A stretch of 64,000 bases of DNA from the NCBI RefSeq assembly GCF_001244735.1, contig NZ_LN868937.1:2714785-2778784 (forward strand). The letters run 5' to 3'. Origin of the DNA: Bacillus andreraoultii (GTDB lineage: Bacteria; Bacillota; Bacilli; Bacillales; Caldibacillaceae). A model generated the notes under the pieces. The model searched no databases. It was not told where the DNA came from and saw nothing but the letters and a program-made list of their open reading frames with translations. The first letter of the stretch is position 1. Every line of letters begins with the position of its first letter. Shown piece by piece: positions 35,942 through 44,071 of the stretch. A program made the translations under genes and the position numbers.

Positions 35942-36721
35942 TTACCTTTTCCCCAACGTTTCTCCTCTAACTAAGTACAGCAACTCTATTAATCGATTCA
36001 TCTCTTTTTTACTTTTAGTTAATTGAAAAGTCTCTATTCTTTCAAGTTCTTTTTCACTTATATTCGTTAATAGTGAAAGGTCATGATCATTTAAATTGAG
36101 CTTTCTTCTCAGGCGGATGAATTTATTGACCCTTTTTCTATAGTCAAAATCTAGTAATTGATTGTTAACGAATGGTTCTGTTTTCATTTGTCCTTTATTA
36201 TGAATTTCTAATAATATGCTTGCAGTATTAAACGCATCATCTATGGAACAATGGGGGGTACCCTCATAACTTAACTCTAATCGTTCGATAGCCTTTACTA
36301 GTCCAAATTGTTTTTTCTCATGAACCGCTAAAGAAAAAGCGTCTTGTAAATTCATATACTGTTGGAAAACATCTGTGCTAATTTGGTGGAATAATAAGTT
36401 TTTTAATAAAACAACCCGATCTTCTCCCCCCCATGAGCAGTAGATATAAGATTTGTTCCCTATCCATTTTTCAAACCTTTTCATCACTATAGGAAATCTT
36501 GGGGCTAACCATGTGTCTGGTTCTTGTAGGTTTGTCAATTTTTTTATTTTCTTTGTTACGGGTTTTAACGTCCTTACATAGGAGTGGAAACTTCTCCCTA
36601 TTATTAATAATCCATCAATTTCACTAACTTCAACAGCACCAATTTCCGTAATTTCTTGACCGATAAATTTTCCATGACGAAAAGTTGGGCTCCACTCTAA
36701 ATCAAATACGATAAAGTTCAT
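35942..36721 (-). CDS. DEDDh 3'-5' exonuclease (KapD/RNase T-like) with helical C-terminal domain
   Basis: About 259 residues. The exonuclease domain has ExoI FIVFDLEWSP (DxE), an EIGAVEV strand, the ExoII region NLQDAF and ExoIII HCSIDDAFNTA (HxxxxD). Relatives include KapD, which acts in sporulation control in B. subtilis, and RNase T. A C-terminal 80-residue segment (FIRLRRKLNLNDHDLSLLTNISEKELERIE..) resembles an Xre-type helix-turn-helix and is unusual for the family. GGTGG before ATG 36721 is preferred over ATG 36739. Confidence 0.85.
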   Translation of the reverse strand: MNFIVFDLEWSPTFRHGKFIGQEITEIGAVEVSEIDGLLIIGRSFHSYVRTLKPVTKKIKKLTNLQEPDTWLAPRFPIVMKRFEKWIGNKSYIYCSWGGEDRVVLLKNLLFHQISTDVFQQYMNLQDAFSLAVHEKKQFGLVKAIERLELSYEGTPHCSIDDAFNTASILLEIHNKGQMKTEPFVNNQLLDFDYRKRVNKFIRLRRKLNLNDHDLSLLTNISEKELERIETFQLTKSKKEMNRLIELLYLVRGETLGKR

Positions 36722-36898
36722 TGTATCCACCAACTTCAAAAGATAAATATTTCTGAATAAAATTCATCTTCATTATATAGTAAATTTTATCATATTGACA
36801 AAAAAAGTAGCGAAACTGGACTGAATTTTCAAATCAAAGTATGCCTTAAATGAGATGGAGAAATAGGTTATGCCTTGTACTGCGAGCCTCTTGTTTTT

Positions 36899-36970
36899 AA
36901 AGTGCCCCCGTTTACTGTTGAGGTTTCCTATTTTACTGTCGAAGTTTGCCCCGTACTGTCGAAGTTTCCC
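36899..36970. repeat. Short-period array, CTGTCGAAGTT type, four units
   Basis: Cores start at 36899, 36920, 36941 and 36961, spaced 21, 21 and 20 bp, with TACTGTTGAGG, TACTGTCGAAGTTTGCC and TACTGTCGAAGTTTCCC. It sits between the exonuclease and SMR genes. Confidence 0.8.
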
Positions 36971-37033
36971 CTGTTACAAAAACAAATCTATTTACAATAA
37001 GTATGTTTACTGGATGTAGTTAACTATTTTAAA

Positions 37034-37348
37034 TTAAGAAACAGCTTTTAAACCTGTTACACCAATAATGATTATCATTAGGCTCACTACACGCCCGAGG
37101 CTTTTTGACTCATTGAAAAAGATCATATTTACTAGTACAGCTGAAGCGGTTCCTATACCAATCCAAACTGCATAGGCAACACTTACTTGGAGATAATTAA
37201 AGGAGGCATAAAGAAATGCAAATGAACCGCCAAATCCACCGAAAAAAAGTAGTGTATGAAAGAATGATTTTCTTTCACTAAATCTATTTAAACCAATAAC
37301 ACCAACTAATTCAAATATTGCGGCTAAAAATACGTATATCCACCCCAT
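37034..37348 (-). CDS. SMR family multidrug efflux subunit
   Basis: A 104-residue four-helix transporter: GWIYVFLAAIFELVGVIGL with the membrane Glu of helix 1, YLQVSVAYAVWIGIGTASAVLV and a GLKAVS C terminus. SMR proteins export cationic compounds by proton exchange. The start, ATG 37348, is one base past the stop of the upstream SMR gene, so the two are coupled and likely form a heterodimer, as YvdR/YvdS or EbrA/EbrB do. Confidence 0.92.
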   Translation of the reverse strand: MGWIYVFLAAIFELVGVIGLNRFSERKSFFHTLLFFGGFGGSFAFLYASFNYLQVSVAYAVWIGIGTASAVLVNMIFFNESKSLGRVVSLMIIIIGVTGLKAVS

Positions 37349-37349
37349 A

Positions 37350-37703
37350 TTATGCAACTCCTTCTTCTGATTTCTCATTGGAATTCGAATTATTATCCGC
37401 AAGATTTAAAGCTATAACCCCAATAACGAGTAATCCGATAAAAAATCCCTTTTCCATACTAAACGTTTCTCCAAATATAAATACATCCATAAGACAAGTA
37501 CCAACTGTACCCGCTGCTGCAAAGATTGCATAAACAGTACCCGTTGGTAACAACTCACATGCTTTTGAGAGAACTAGAAAGTCTACAATAATGATTGGGA
37601 CCATAATCGCCCAGTGCCACCACACATTAGCAACATTGAAACCATAAACCCAAAACAATTCAAATAAACAAGTCAATAGTACATATATCCAAGCTCGATT
37701 CAT
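37350..37703 (-). CDS. SMR family multidrug efflux subunit (paired)
   Basis: A 117-residue SMR subunit. It has AWIYVLLTCLFELFWVYGFN (helix-1 Glu), a central LLPTGTVYAIFAAAGTVGTC and a short charged tail. AAGGATGG sets ATG 37703 as the start, although the frame is open to 37751. The upstream region then contains a putative TetR operator at 37750. The gene order TetR-SMR-SMR matches B. subtilis yvdT-yvdS-yvdR. The substrate is unknown. Confidence 0.92.
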   Translation of the reverse strand: MNRAWIYVLLTCLFELFWVYGFNVANVWWHWAIMVPIIIVDFLVLSKACELLPTGTVYAIFAAAGTVGTCLMDVFIFGETFSMEKGFFIGLLVIGVIALNLADNNSNSNEKSEEGVA

Positions 37704-37749
37704 AAAAACACCATCCTTGTGAAATTTATCATCAATCTTACATTTGTCC

Positions 37750-37768
37750 ATGAATGAATGTCAGTCAT
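37750..37768. promoter_or_regulatory. TetR operator copy 1, upstream of the SMR pair
   Basis: Read on the minus strand, ATGACTGACATTCATTCAT is an imperfect palindrome. It equals the site at 38384 in all but the three central bases (ATGACTGA-NNN-TCATTCAT). It lies between the SMR start and the tetR stop. Confidence 0.75.
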
Positions 37769-37787
37769 TTATTGTGAAAAAGGAACG

Positions 37788-38360
37788 CTATTGGCAAGCA
37801 CCTAAAGCGTTAATGACAAATTTATATAGTTCTTTTTTATACCCAGCGATAGATTCCTCATCGAGCTGATCGTAAAGATAAACTTGCTCTGCTACTGATT
37901 CGATTGATCCGATAATTATTTTCGCAGTATACGTAACGTTCACGTCGGAGTAGATGGCATGCGCTTCCTTTCCTCGTTGTAACAAATCCTCCATCCAATT
38001 ATATAAGGGTGAATATATATTTTCCCAATTACCGACATACTGTGTTTGTGTTAGACCTGTGTAAAGTAACTTTGTAAGCTCTTTATACTCATTAGTTATA
38101 TTAAATATGACCTGAATAATATCTTCTATTTGCTGGGAAAATGAACCTTCCTTCACTCCACTTGTTAGACCATCTAAAATTTTGTGAACCATCACTTCTG
38201 CAATGGCAGGCATAACCGCTAATTTAGAAGGAAAATACAAATAAAAAGTCCCCTGGGCAATGCCTGCTTTCTTTACGATTTCAGAAATTGTCGTTTTTTC
38301 AATCCCTTTATCAGAAAATACATCAATGGCTGCCTGAATAATTCTTTCTCTTTTATCCAC
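37788..38360 (-). CDS. TetR family repressor of the SMR efflux operon (YvdT-like)
   Basis: A 190-residue regulator with an N-terminal TetR helix-turn-helix (ERIIQAAIDVFSDKGIEKTTISEIVKKAGIAQGTFYLYFPSK) and a helical ligand-binding C-terminal domain. It starts at GTG 38360 behind ACGGAGG. Matching 19-bp operators lie upstream of tetR and upstream of the SMR genes. It probably represses both itself and the efflux pair until a pumped compound binds. Confidence 0.93.
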   Translation of the reverse strand: MDKRERIIQAAIDVFSDKGIEKTTISEIVKKAGIAQGTFYLYFPSKLAVMPAIAEVMVHKILDGLTSGVKEGSFSQQIEDIIQVIFNITNEYKELTKLLYTGLTQTQYVGNWENIYSPLYNWMEDLLQRGKEAHAIYSDVNVTYTAKIIIGSIESVAEQVYLYDQLDEESIAGYKKELYKFVINALGACQ

Positions 38361-38383
38361 AATTCTCGCGTCCTCCGTTCAAT

Positions 38384-38402
38384 ATGACTGATTGTCATTC
38401 AT
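38384..38402. promoter_or_regulatory. TetR operator copy 2, upstream of tetR
   Basis: ATGACTGATTGTCATTCAT lies 24 bases before the tetR start and shares both 8-bp half-sites with 37750-37768. Autoregulation is inferred. Confidence 0.75.
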
Positions 38403-38476
38403 AACATATTGTAACTTACCTTTTCATTATTATCAAACTTTCTATGAACACACCTCGTCATTTATCACATCCACGA

Positions 38477-38581
38477 TCATTGAATACTTACACACTTACC
38501 AAGCTTATCAAACACGATTCTTGTTTCTCTATAACCGCACTTCGGACAGGTTGGTGAATATTTCGTGATCGAACATGAGAA
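38477..38581 (-). pseudogene. Possible zinc-ribbon gene fragment
   Basis: A short minus-strand frame between stops reads SPTCPKCGYRETRIVFDKLG and ends CVSIQ. CPKCG is a zinc-knuckle half. No start or ribosome-binding site is present, so this is at best the tail of a lost gene. The rest of the 38403-38815 spacer holds nothing recognisable. Confidence 0.35.
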
Positions 38582-38815
38582 TCACTTCTTTCTACCTTCT
38601 TGCTTTCTGATCTATCAATTTTCTATTTGATTATTTAAATGAATGTAAAGAATAAGCGCCCTCCTCTTAAGAAAGGCACCTTCCCTAGTATATCCGCTTT
38701 TGTCTATTCTTTCTCCACATGTAGTTTTTGAAAATAACGGAACCGTTCATTTGCCATTTAGTATCGTTCATAGGCATTATTAAAATTCTCTTTTCCCCTT
38801 CATTTTGTTAACTGT

Positions 38816-39739
38816 TTATTGAACATCCGTCAAACTTTCTATATTCCCCTTTATTTTCGTCTGCCGTTCTGCGACAAGTATAGCTGAATACAAAACTAAA
38901 ACAATCCCTAACACTTGCCAACCTTGCAATTTTTCTCCTAAGAAAACGACACTACCCACTACTGCAACGATTGGTTCGATTGTTGCTAGAATGGAAGCTT
39001 TACTCGCTTCTAAATGTTTTAACCCAGAAGTATATAAAATATATGCGGCAACTGTTGCTACAAATGCTAACAACCCCGATGCAACCCAGACATCCGTATA
39101 CTGAAATCGATCTAGCTTTTTCCCAATATCACTTGTAAATAACATGAAAATACTCGTATAAAAAAATGTGTATGTTGTAATTGTCAATGGAGAATATCGC
39201 TTTGTTACAGGTTTACTAAAAATACTGTATAACGCATAACAAAATCCAGATAAGATTCCCATAAACAATGTTTTCATATGTATACTTACCTGACCCAAAG
39301 GCATGAGACCAACAACAAAAGCACAACCTGTAATAGCAAGAACAAGTGCCACACCTTTCCGAACGGTCAATGGTTCCTTAAAAAAGAGTCGTGATAAAAG
39401 CGTTACAAATAGGGGGCCAGTGTATAACAGAGTCACGGCAAGTGATAAGCTCGATTGCGAAAAAACTTCAAAATAAAAGTAATTAAATAATGCAATACTA
39501 AAAATTCCCCCACCAGCAAAGAAAATATGATCTTTTAACTGTGTACGTAACTGATCACGAAAAAATGCCGCCATGATGAGAAACAAGATGACAAAGGAGA
39601 AAATCCCACGAATGGCCACCACGTCCCAAGCTGTAAAACCGCGAGTATATAATGGTGCAACAAATAAGCCAATGAGGCCCCAACATGCCGCACCCGCAAT
39701 CGTCATCAAATAAACTCGTAAACTCAACCGTTTCCCCAT
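38816..39739 (-). CDS. EamA family (DMT superfamily) transporter
   Basis: A 307-residue protein with ten membrane helices in two EamA repeats. Repeat 1 begins MTIAGAACWGLIGLFVAPLYTRGFTAWDVVAIRGIFSF. Repeat 2 begins FMGILSGFCYALYSIFSKPVTKRYSPLTITTYTFFYTS. Family members export amino acids and other metabolites. The helix-9 segment ILATIEPIVAVVGSVVFLGEKL is the classical DMT signature. GATGGGGTG before ATG 39739 fixes the start; the frame is open to 39772. The 39740-40041 spacer to the next gene has no evident feature. Confidence 0.92.
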   Translation of the reverse strand: MGKRLSLRVYLMTIAGAACWGLIGLFVAPLYTRGFTAWDVVAIRGIFSFVILFLIMAAFFRDQLRTQLKDHIFFAGGGIFSIALFNYFYFEVFSQSSLSLAVTLLYTGPLFVTLLSRLFFKEPLTVRKGVALVLAITGCAFVVGLMPLGQVSIHMKTLFMGILSGFCYALYSIFSKPVTKRYSPLTITTYTFFYTSIFMLFTSDIGKKLDRFQYTDVWVASGLLAFVATVAAYILYTSGLKHLEASKASILATIEPIVAVVGSVVFLGEKLQGWQVLGIVLVLYSAILVAERQTKIKGNIESLTDVQ

Positions 39740-40041
39740 TCTGTACACCCCATCATCTGTTCTACCATACAATTTCTACATTTCTTGTAAAACTCCTTTT
39801 AAAAAAGATTATTCACCCCAATCATTTTTAAGTTATCCATTCAAAAACATAGGATTCTTAAACTAAGCTCCCATCCCTTTAAGGTTCGTTCACCTTTTTC
39901 GACAAAATGAACGTTTATTGAAAGCCGAGTACGTCTTTCAGTAATCAATTTTTACATCTACTATTTCGCGTCTTTGACATACTCCCACGCCTAAAGGGCC
40001 ACCGCCCATGGTGGATTTTCTCGTTCGGAAATACAAGAAAC

Positions 40042-41181
40042 TCATTTTCTTCTTGTTTTTTTTATTCCCATTTCCATTAAAATTTCATCTGTATGCTCCC
40101 CTAATTTCGGTGCTTGTTTTCTAATTTCACCGGGAGTTTCTGATAGTTTAATTGGGATTCCTACATGTTTCGTCGTTCCTAACTCACCGCTTTTAATCAT
40201 GTCTCTTGCTTTCACTTGCGGGTCATTTACCATCTCTTCAAACGAATAAACAGGGGCTACACAGGAGTCCATCGTTTGGAAAATAGTCATCCATTCATCT
40301 TGTGTTTTTTGGGCGATAATCTTTTGAATTTCAATTTTCATCTTATCTTGAATCATTGTAGGTGCATTCAGATGTACAATAAAATCTTCCCTTCCTATCG
40401 TCTTACAAAAAGTCTCCCAAAATTTCATCTCAAGCGCACCAACCGACAGCCACTTTTTATCCTTTGTCTGATACACCTCATAACACGCAAGTTTCCCACT
40501 TAAAACTATATTTCCTCTTTCAGGTTCGTTATTTGTTGCAAGATAATCAGGCAATAATGTCGGCATCCAAGAAATGACATTATCTAACATCGAAATATCA
40601 ACCATCTGTCCTTTACCAGTTTTTTCCCTAGCCATTAATGCAAGTAGGATGCCAATTGTGGCAGGCATCGCACCTCCGCCAATATCAGCTATTTGTACGG
40701 CTGGGATCACGGGTTTCCCATTTCGCTCTCCCATCATATTTAATACTCCTGCATAACTAATATAGTTCACATCATGACCTGGCTTCTCAACATATGGGCC
40801 TGTTTGACCATATCCGGTAATCGCACAATAAATCAGTTGCGGATTGATTTCTTTTAGTGTTTCATAGTCTATTCCTAACCTTCTCATTACACCCGGGCGA
40901 AAAGATTCAACGACGACATCGGATTGTTTAACAAGTTGAAGAAAGTAATCCCTTCCCTCCACTGATTTCAAATCAAGGCAAACACTTTTTTTATTACGAT
41001 TCAATGTGTGGAAGAAAGCACTGTCTTCATCAATCTTCGGTAAATAAGCTCTTGCATAATCTCCAATATAGGGTTCTTCAATTTTAATCACCTCAGCCCC
41101 AAAGTCTGCTAAAATCATCGTACAATAAGGGCCAGGTAATAAACGGGATAAATCCAGGACCCGGACTGAAGAAAGTGGCAT
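40042..41181 (-). CDS. CaiB/BaiF (class III) CoA-transferase, AMACR-like
   Basis: A 379-residue protein: LDLSRLLPGPYCTMILADFGAEVIKIEEP at the start, the LNRNKKSVCLDLK segment, and GHDVNYISYAGVLNMMG with the conserved Asp that forms the acyl-anhydride or racemase centre. RPGVMRRLGIDYE is also typical. The length and end resemble alpha-methylacyl-CoA racemases and related transferases that process branched acyl-CoA esters. It is last in a same-strand cluster with a thiolase and SDRs. AAAGGAGGCGG precedes ATG 41181. Confidence 0.9.
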   Translation of the reverse strand: MPLSSVRVLDLSRLLPGPYCTMILADFGAEVIKIEEPYIGDYARAYLPKIDEDSAFFHTLNRNKKSVCLDLKSVEGRDYFLQLVKQSDVVVESFRPGVMRRLGIDYETLKEINPQLIYCAITGYGQTGPYVEKPGHDVNYISYAGVLNMMGERNGKPVIPAVQIADIGGGAMPATIGILLALMAREKTGKGQMVDISMLDNVISWMPTLLPDYLATNNEPERGNIVLSGKLACYEVYQTKDKKWLSVGALEMKFWETFCKTIGREDFIVHLNAPTMIQDKMKIEIQKIIAQKTQDEWMTIFQTMDSCVAPVYSFEEMVNDPQVKARDMIKSGELGTTKHVGIPIKLSETPGEIRKQAPKLGEHTDEILMEMGIKKTRRK

Positions 41182-41219
41182 TCCATCCGCCTCCTTTCGA
41201 TAACATTGACAACTTTCGA

Positions 41220-42371
41220 TTAATCTAATCGCTCAACAATCGTTGCGTTCGCCATTCCGTGTCCTTCACACATGGTTTGTAGTCCGTAACGTCCGCCTGT
41301 TCTCTCTAACTCATGCATCATCGTAATCATTAAACGTCCACCACTCGCACCTAATGGATGGCCTAATGCAATTGCCCCCCCATTCGGGTTTAACTTCTTC
41401 GGATCTGCTCCTGTTTCTTTTAACCAAGCTAAAGGTACGGGCGCAAATGCTTCGTTTACTTCAAAAATATCAATATCATCAATTGTTAGACCTGCTTTTT
41501 CTAATGCTTTTCTTGTTGCTGGAATCGGACCGGTAAGCATGAGGGTCGGATCAGAACCAACGACTATCCGAGTATGAATACGAAATCTTGGTTTCAGTCC
41601 TAATTCTTCCGCTTTTTCCCTAGACATTAGAAGAATCGCATTTGCCCCATCACTGATTTGACTAGAATTCCCTGCTGTAATACTTCCATTCTCTTTAAAA
41701 GAAGGTTTTAAACCTCCTAGTTTTTCAAAATTTGTATCTTCCCTCGGACCTTCATCATCTTTAATTACAGTTGTCGACCCATCAGGCAAAGTCACTTCAA
41801 TGGGCATCATTTCTCTTTCAAAACGGCCTTCTTTTTTAGCCTGGATTGCTTTCTTGTGACTTTCTAATGAAAATTCATCCAATTCTTCACGCGTAAATCC
41901 CCACTTCTCTACAATACGTTCAGCAGACAATCCTTGATGAATCATTTCATATTTTGAAGTAATCTCATCACTAAATTGGACTTTTCCTCGATTCGAACCC
42001 ATTGGTACGCGAGACATACTTTCAATACCACCAGCAACAACAATATCCATGTCACCACTAATAATTGCCTGTGCTGCAAAATGGACTGCTTGTTGACTTG
42101 ATCCACATTGCCTGTCAATGGTTGTTCCAGGGACTTCAACTGGATAGCCCGCTTGTAATGCAGCTACACGCGCAATATCGAATGATTGCTCTCCGAATTG
42201 AGTCACACAGCCAAAAATGACATCTTCTATTAACCTTGCTGAAATACCAGCTCTTTTCACAACTTCTCTTAATGGTTTTGCCGCTAAATCTTCCGCACGT
42301 ATTCCGCTTAATCCCCCATTTCTTTTCCCTACAGGAGTTCGAACCATTTCAACTACGACAGCTTCACGCAT
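41220..42371 (-). CDS. Thiolase (acetyl-CoA acyltransferase)
   Basis: A 383-residue thiolase that cleaves 3-ketoacyl-CoA. It has the acyl-accepting Cys in TTIDRQCGSSQQ (about residue 89), NVNEAF-like FEVNEAFAPVPLAW, the His motif NPNGGAIALGHPLGASG and C-terminal Cys in TMCEGHGMANA. The CEGHGMAN variant, rather than CIGGGQG, is typical of thiolases for branched or steroid/aromatic side chains. The start is ATG 42371 with GTGAGGG upstream. Five 53-bp tandem repeats fill the region just before it. Confidence 0.93.
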   Translation of the reverse strand: MREAVVVEMVRTPVGKRNGGLSGIRAEDLAAKPLREVVKRAGISARLIEDVIFGCVTQFGEQSFDIARVAALQAGYPVEVPGTTIDRQCGSSQQAVHFAAQAIISGDMDIVVAGGIESMSRVPMGSNRGKVQFSDEITSKYEMIHQGLSAERIVEKWGFTREELDEFSLESHKKAIQAKKEGRFEREMMPIEVTLPDGSTTVIKDDEGPREDTNFEKLGGLKPSFKENGSITAGNSSQISDGANAILLMSREKAEELGLKPRFRIHTRIVVGSDPTLMLTGPIPATRKALEKAGLTIDDIDIFEVNEAFAPVPLAWLKETGADPKKLNPNGGAIALGHPLGASGGRLMITMMHELERTGGRYGLQTMCEGHGMANATIVERLD

Positions 42372-42397
42372 ACATATTCCCTCACTTTCCCTTGTTG

Positions 42398-42640
42398 AAA
42401 TCCCTTACATTTCTGTTAAAATACAATTTAATTTAACATTAAATATTTTGGTATCCCATACAAATCTTTTGATATAATATTCTATTTACCATAAAGTATT
42501 TTGCAACCCCATACAAATCTTTTAATATAATATTCTATTTACCATTAAGTATTTTGCAATCCCTTACAAATCTTTAATAAACAATTCTATCTAACATTAG
42601 GTTTTTTTGAATCCCTTACATATTTTCTAATAACCTTTAC
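42398..42640. repeat. Five tandem 53-bp units upstream of the thiolase gene
   Basis: The CCC of each unit's CCC(A/T)TACA block falls at 42402, 42455, 42508, 42561 and 42613, giving steps of 53, 53, 53 and 52 bp. Units carry ACAAATCTTT, an ATATAATATTC block and TTTACCATTAAGTATTTTG. The three middle copies are nearly identical. The array fills the spacer between the SDR stop and the thiolase start. Confidence 0.92.
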
Positions 42641-42663
42641 TGCTCGCCTACATAATTCCTCCC

Positions 42664-43437
42664 TTATTTCGGCTGCATCCGAATCGCACCATCAAGTCGT
42701 ATTGTTTCCCCGTTCAACATTGGATTTTCAATAACACTTTGCACTAAGTGAGCATACTCTTTCGGATCGCCTAATCGAGATGGGAAAGGAACCATTGCCC
42801 CTAGTGCTTTTCGTACTTTTTCCGGAGTACTTGCGAATAATGGTGTTGCAAAAAGTCCTGGAGCGATCGTTAACACTCTAATTCCAAATGAAGCTAGATC
42901 CCTTGCAATTGGCAATGTCATACCGACGATTCCGCCTTTTGATGCACTATAAGCCACTTGCCCCATTTGCCCTTCAAAAGCTGAAACAGATGCCGTATTA
43001 ATGATAACACCTCTTTCGCCAATTTCATTTGGTTCATTCTCGCTCATTTTTTCCGCTGCAAGGCGAATGGTATTAAACGTTCCTACAAGGTTCACTTGAA
43101 TAACTTTATTAAATGATGCTAAATCATGAACCCCACTTTTTTTACTATATGTTTTCTCAGCAATACCAATACCTGCACAATTTACGAGGACATTTATTTT
43201 TCCAAAGGTACGGACGGCATGTTCTAATGCAGATTGAACACGTTCTTCATCTGTCACATCCGTTTTTACAAATGTTACATTTTCTCCCAATTCTTCAACC
43301 AAGTGATTTCCTTTATCTTCTTGCAAATCTAAAATCGTAACCCTTCCACCTTTCGATACTATATTTCTCGTTGTTGCTTCTCCTAAACCCGATGCTCCCC
43401 CTGTAATGACCGCTAATACTTGATTGGATTTCATCAT
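42664..43437 (-). CDS. SDR 3-hydroxyacyl-CoA dehydrogenase (HSD10/type-2-like)
   Basis: A 257-residue short-chain dehydrogenase: [20 protein letters not shown] (NAD-binding Asp), [54 protein letters not shown] with Ser, Tyr and Lys. The insertion between NCAG and the catalytic Ser and the [10 protein letters not shown] segment are typical of type-2 3-hydroxyacyl-CoA dehydrogenases. Together with the thiolase it would complete the last beta-oxidation steps. AAGGGGG precedes ATG 43437. Confidence 0.92.
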   Translation of the reverse strand: MMKSNQVLAVITGGASGLGEATTRNIVSKGGRVTILDLQEDKGNHLVEELGENVTFVKTDVTDEERVQSALEHAVRTFGKINVLVNCAGIGIAEKTYSKKSGVHDLASFNKVIQVNLVGTFNTIRLAAEKMSENEPNEIGERGVIINTASVSAFEGQMGQVAYSASKGGIVGMTLPIARDLASFGIRVLTIAPGLFATPLFASTPEKVRKALGAMVPFPSRLGDPKEYAHLVQSVIENPMLNGETIRLDGAIRMQPK

Positions 43438-43491
43438 TTGTCCCCCTTAAATGTTTATCTTTAAAATCATCATAAACGGAGCCTTTTGTCA

Positions 43492-43626
43492 TTAATAACT
43501 TAGCTCAATATCCTCCATTGTTGTTGCATGATAACCTTTTTCCGAAATCATATTTAGTGCTGATCGAATCATTTCTTCCTTTTTCTTTTCTGTTTTTTCG
43601 TTGACGTAATGACAATTTCTATGCAC
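43492..43626 (-). pseudogene. N-terminal remnant of a TetR-type regulator
   Basis: A frame from GTG 43626 reads KKKEEMIRSALNMISEKGYH and ATTMEDIELSY, then stops. This is the first helix pair of a TetR DNA-binding domain (usual form: ILRSALNLISEKGYHATTMEDIAKAAGV). Everything after the turn is missing. It lies just upstream of the beta-oxidation-like genes and was probably their regulator. Confidence 0.7.
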
Positions 43627-44071
43627 ATCCCTTAATTTCAATCCCTACACACAGGTAAGATTATTCTAATTTTTCAATTTTTAGATGTCAAGTTAAAAAT
43701 TGAATTTTTTAAAAACTTTTATCAGAAATCTTTGGAGATTTATGATGATCTATACCATTTCAAAAAATAATTTCCTTACTTCTTCATAATAGTAGAGGAA
43801 CTTCTTCTCAAAAAAAAGAAAACTTTACCTAAGGATTAGTTTTCTAAACAAGTTGCATCATTTTTTAAGAAAAATATTATACTTGGAATCTAATAAATAT
43901 CGTACTTTTTATATGATTGTTCGTTTTTTTCAATCTACTATTTGTAAATAAAAACCTCAAGTCAAGAATCGATAGGTGAAAAGAGAGCCATAGTGCACAG
44001 AAAAAGCCGAAAATAAGCAAGAATGGAATCTCACGTATTTTCGGCTTGATATTTAAGCGTCATGATGAAAA
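43627..44071. other. Intergenic, nothing recognised
   Basis: About 445 bp of very AT-rich sequence between two SDR genes. No gene is seen. CCGAAAATAAGC..ATTTTCGG near 44010-44046 can form a weak hairpin that may end the upstream minus-strand transcript. Confidence 0.4.

Noticed and set aside
37750-37768. Guanidine (ykkC) riboswitch before the SMR genes
   Set aside because: The spacer is too short and lacks the conserved ykkC core; an operator palindrome explains it better.
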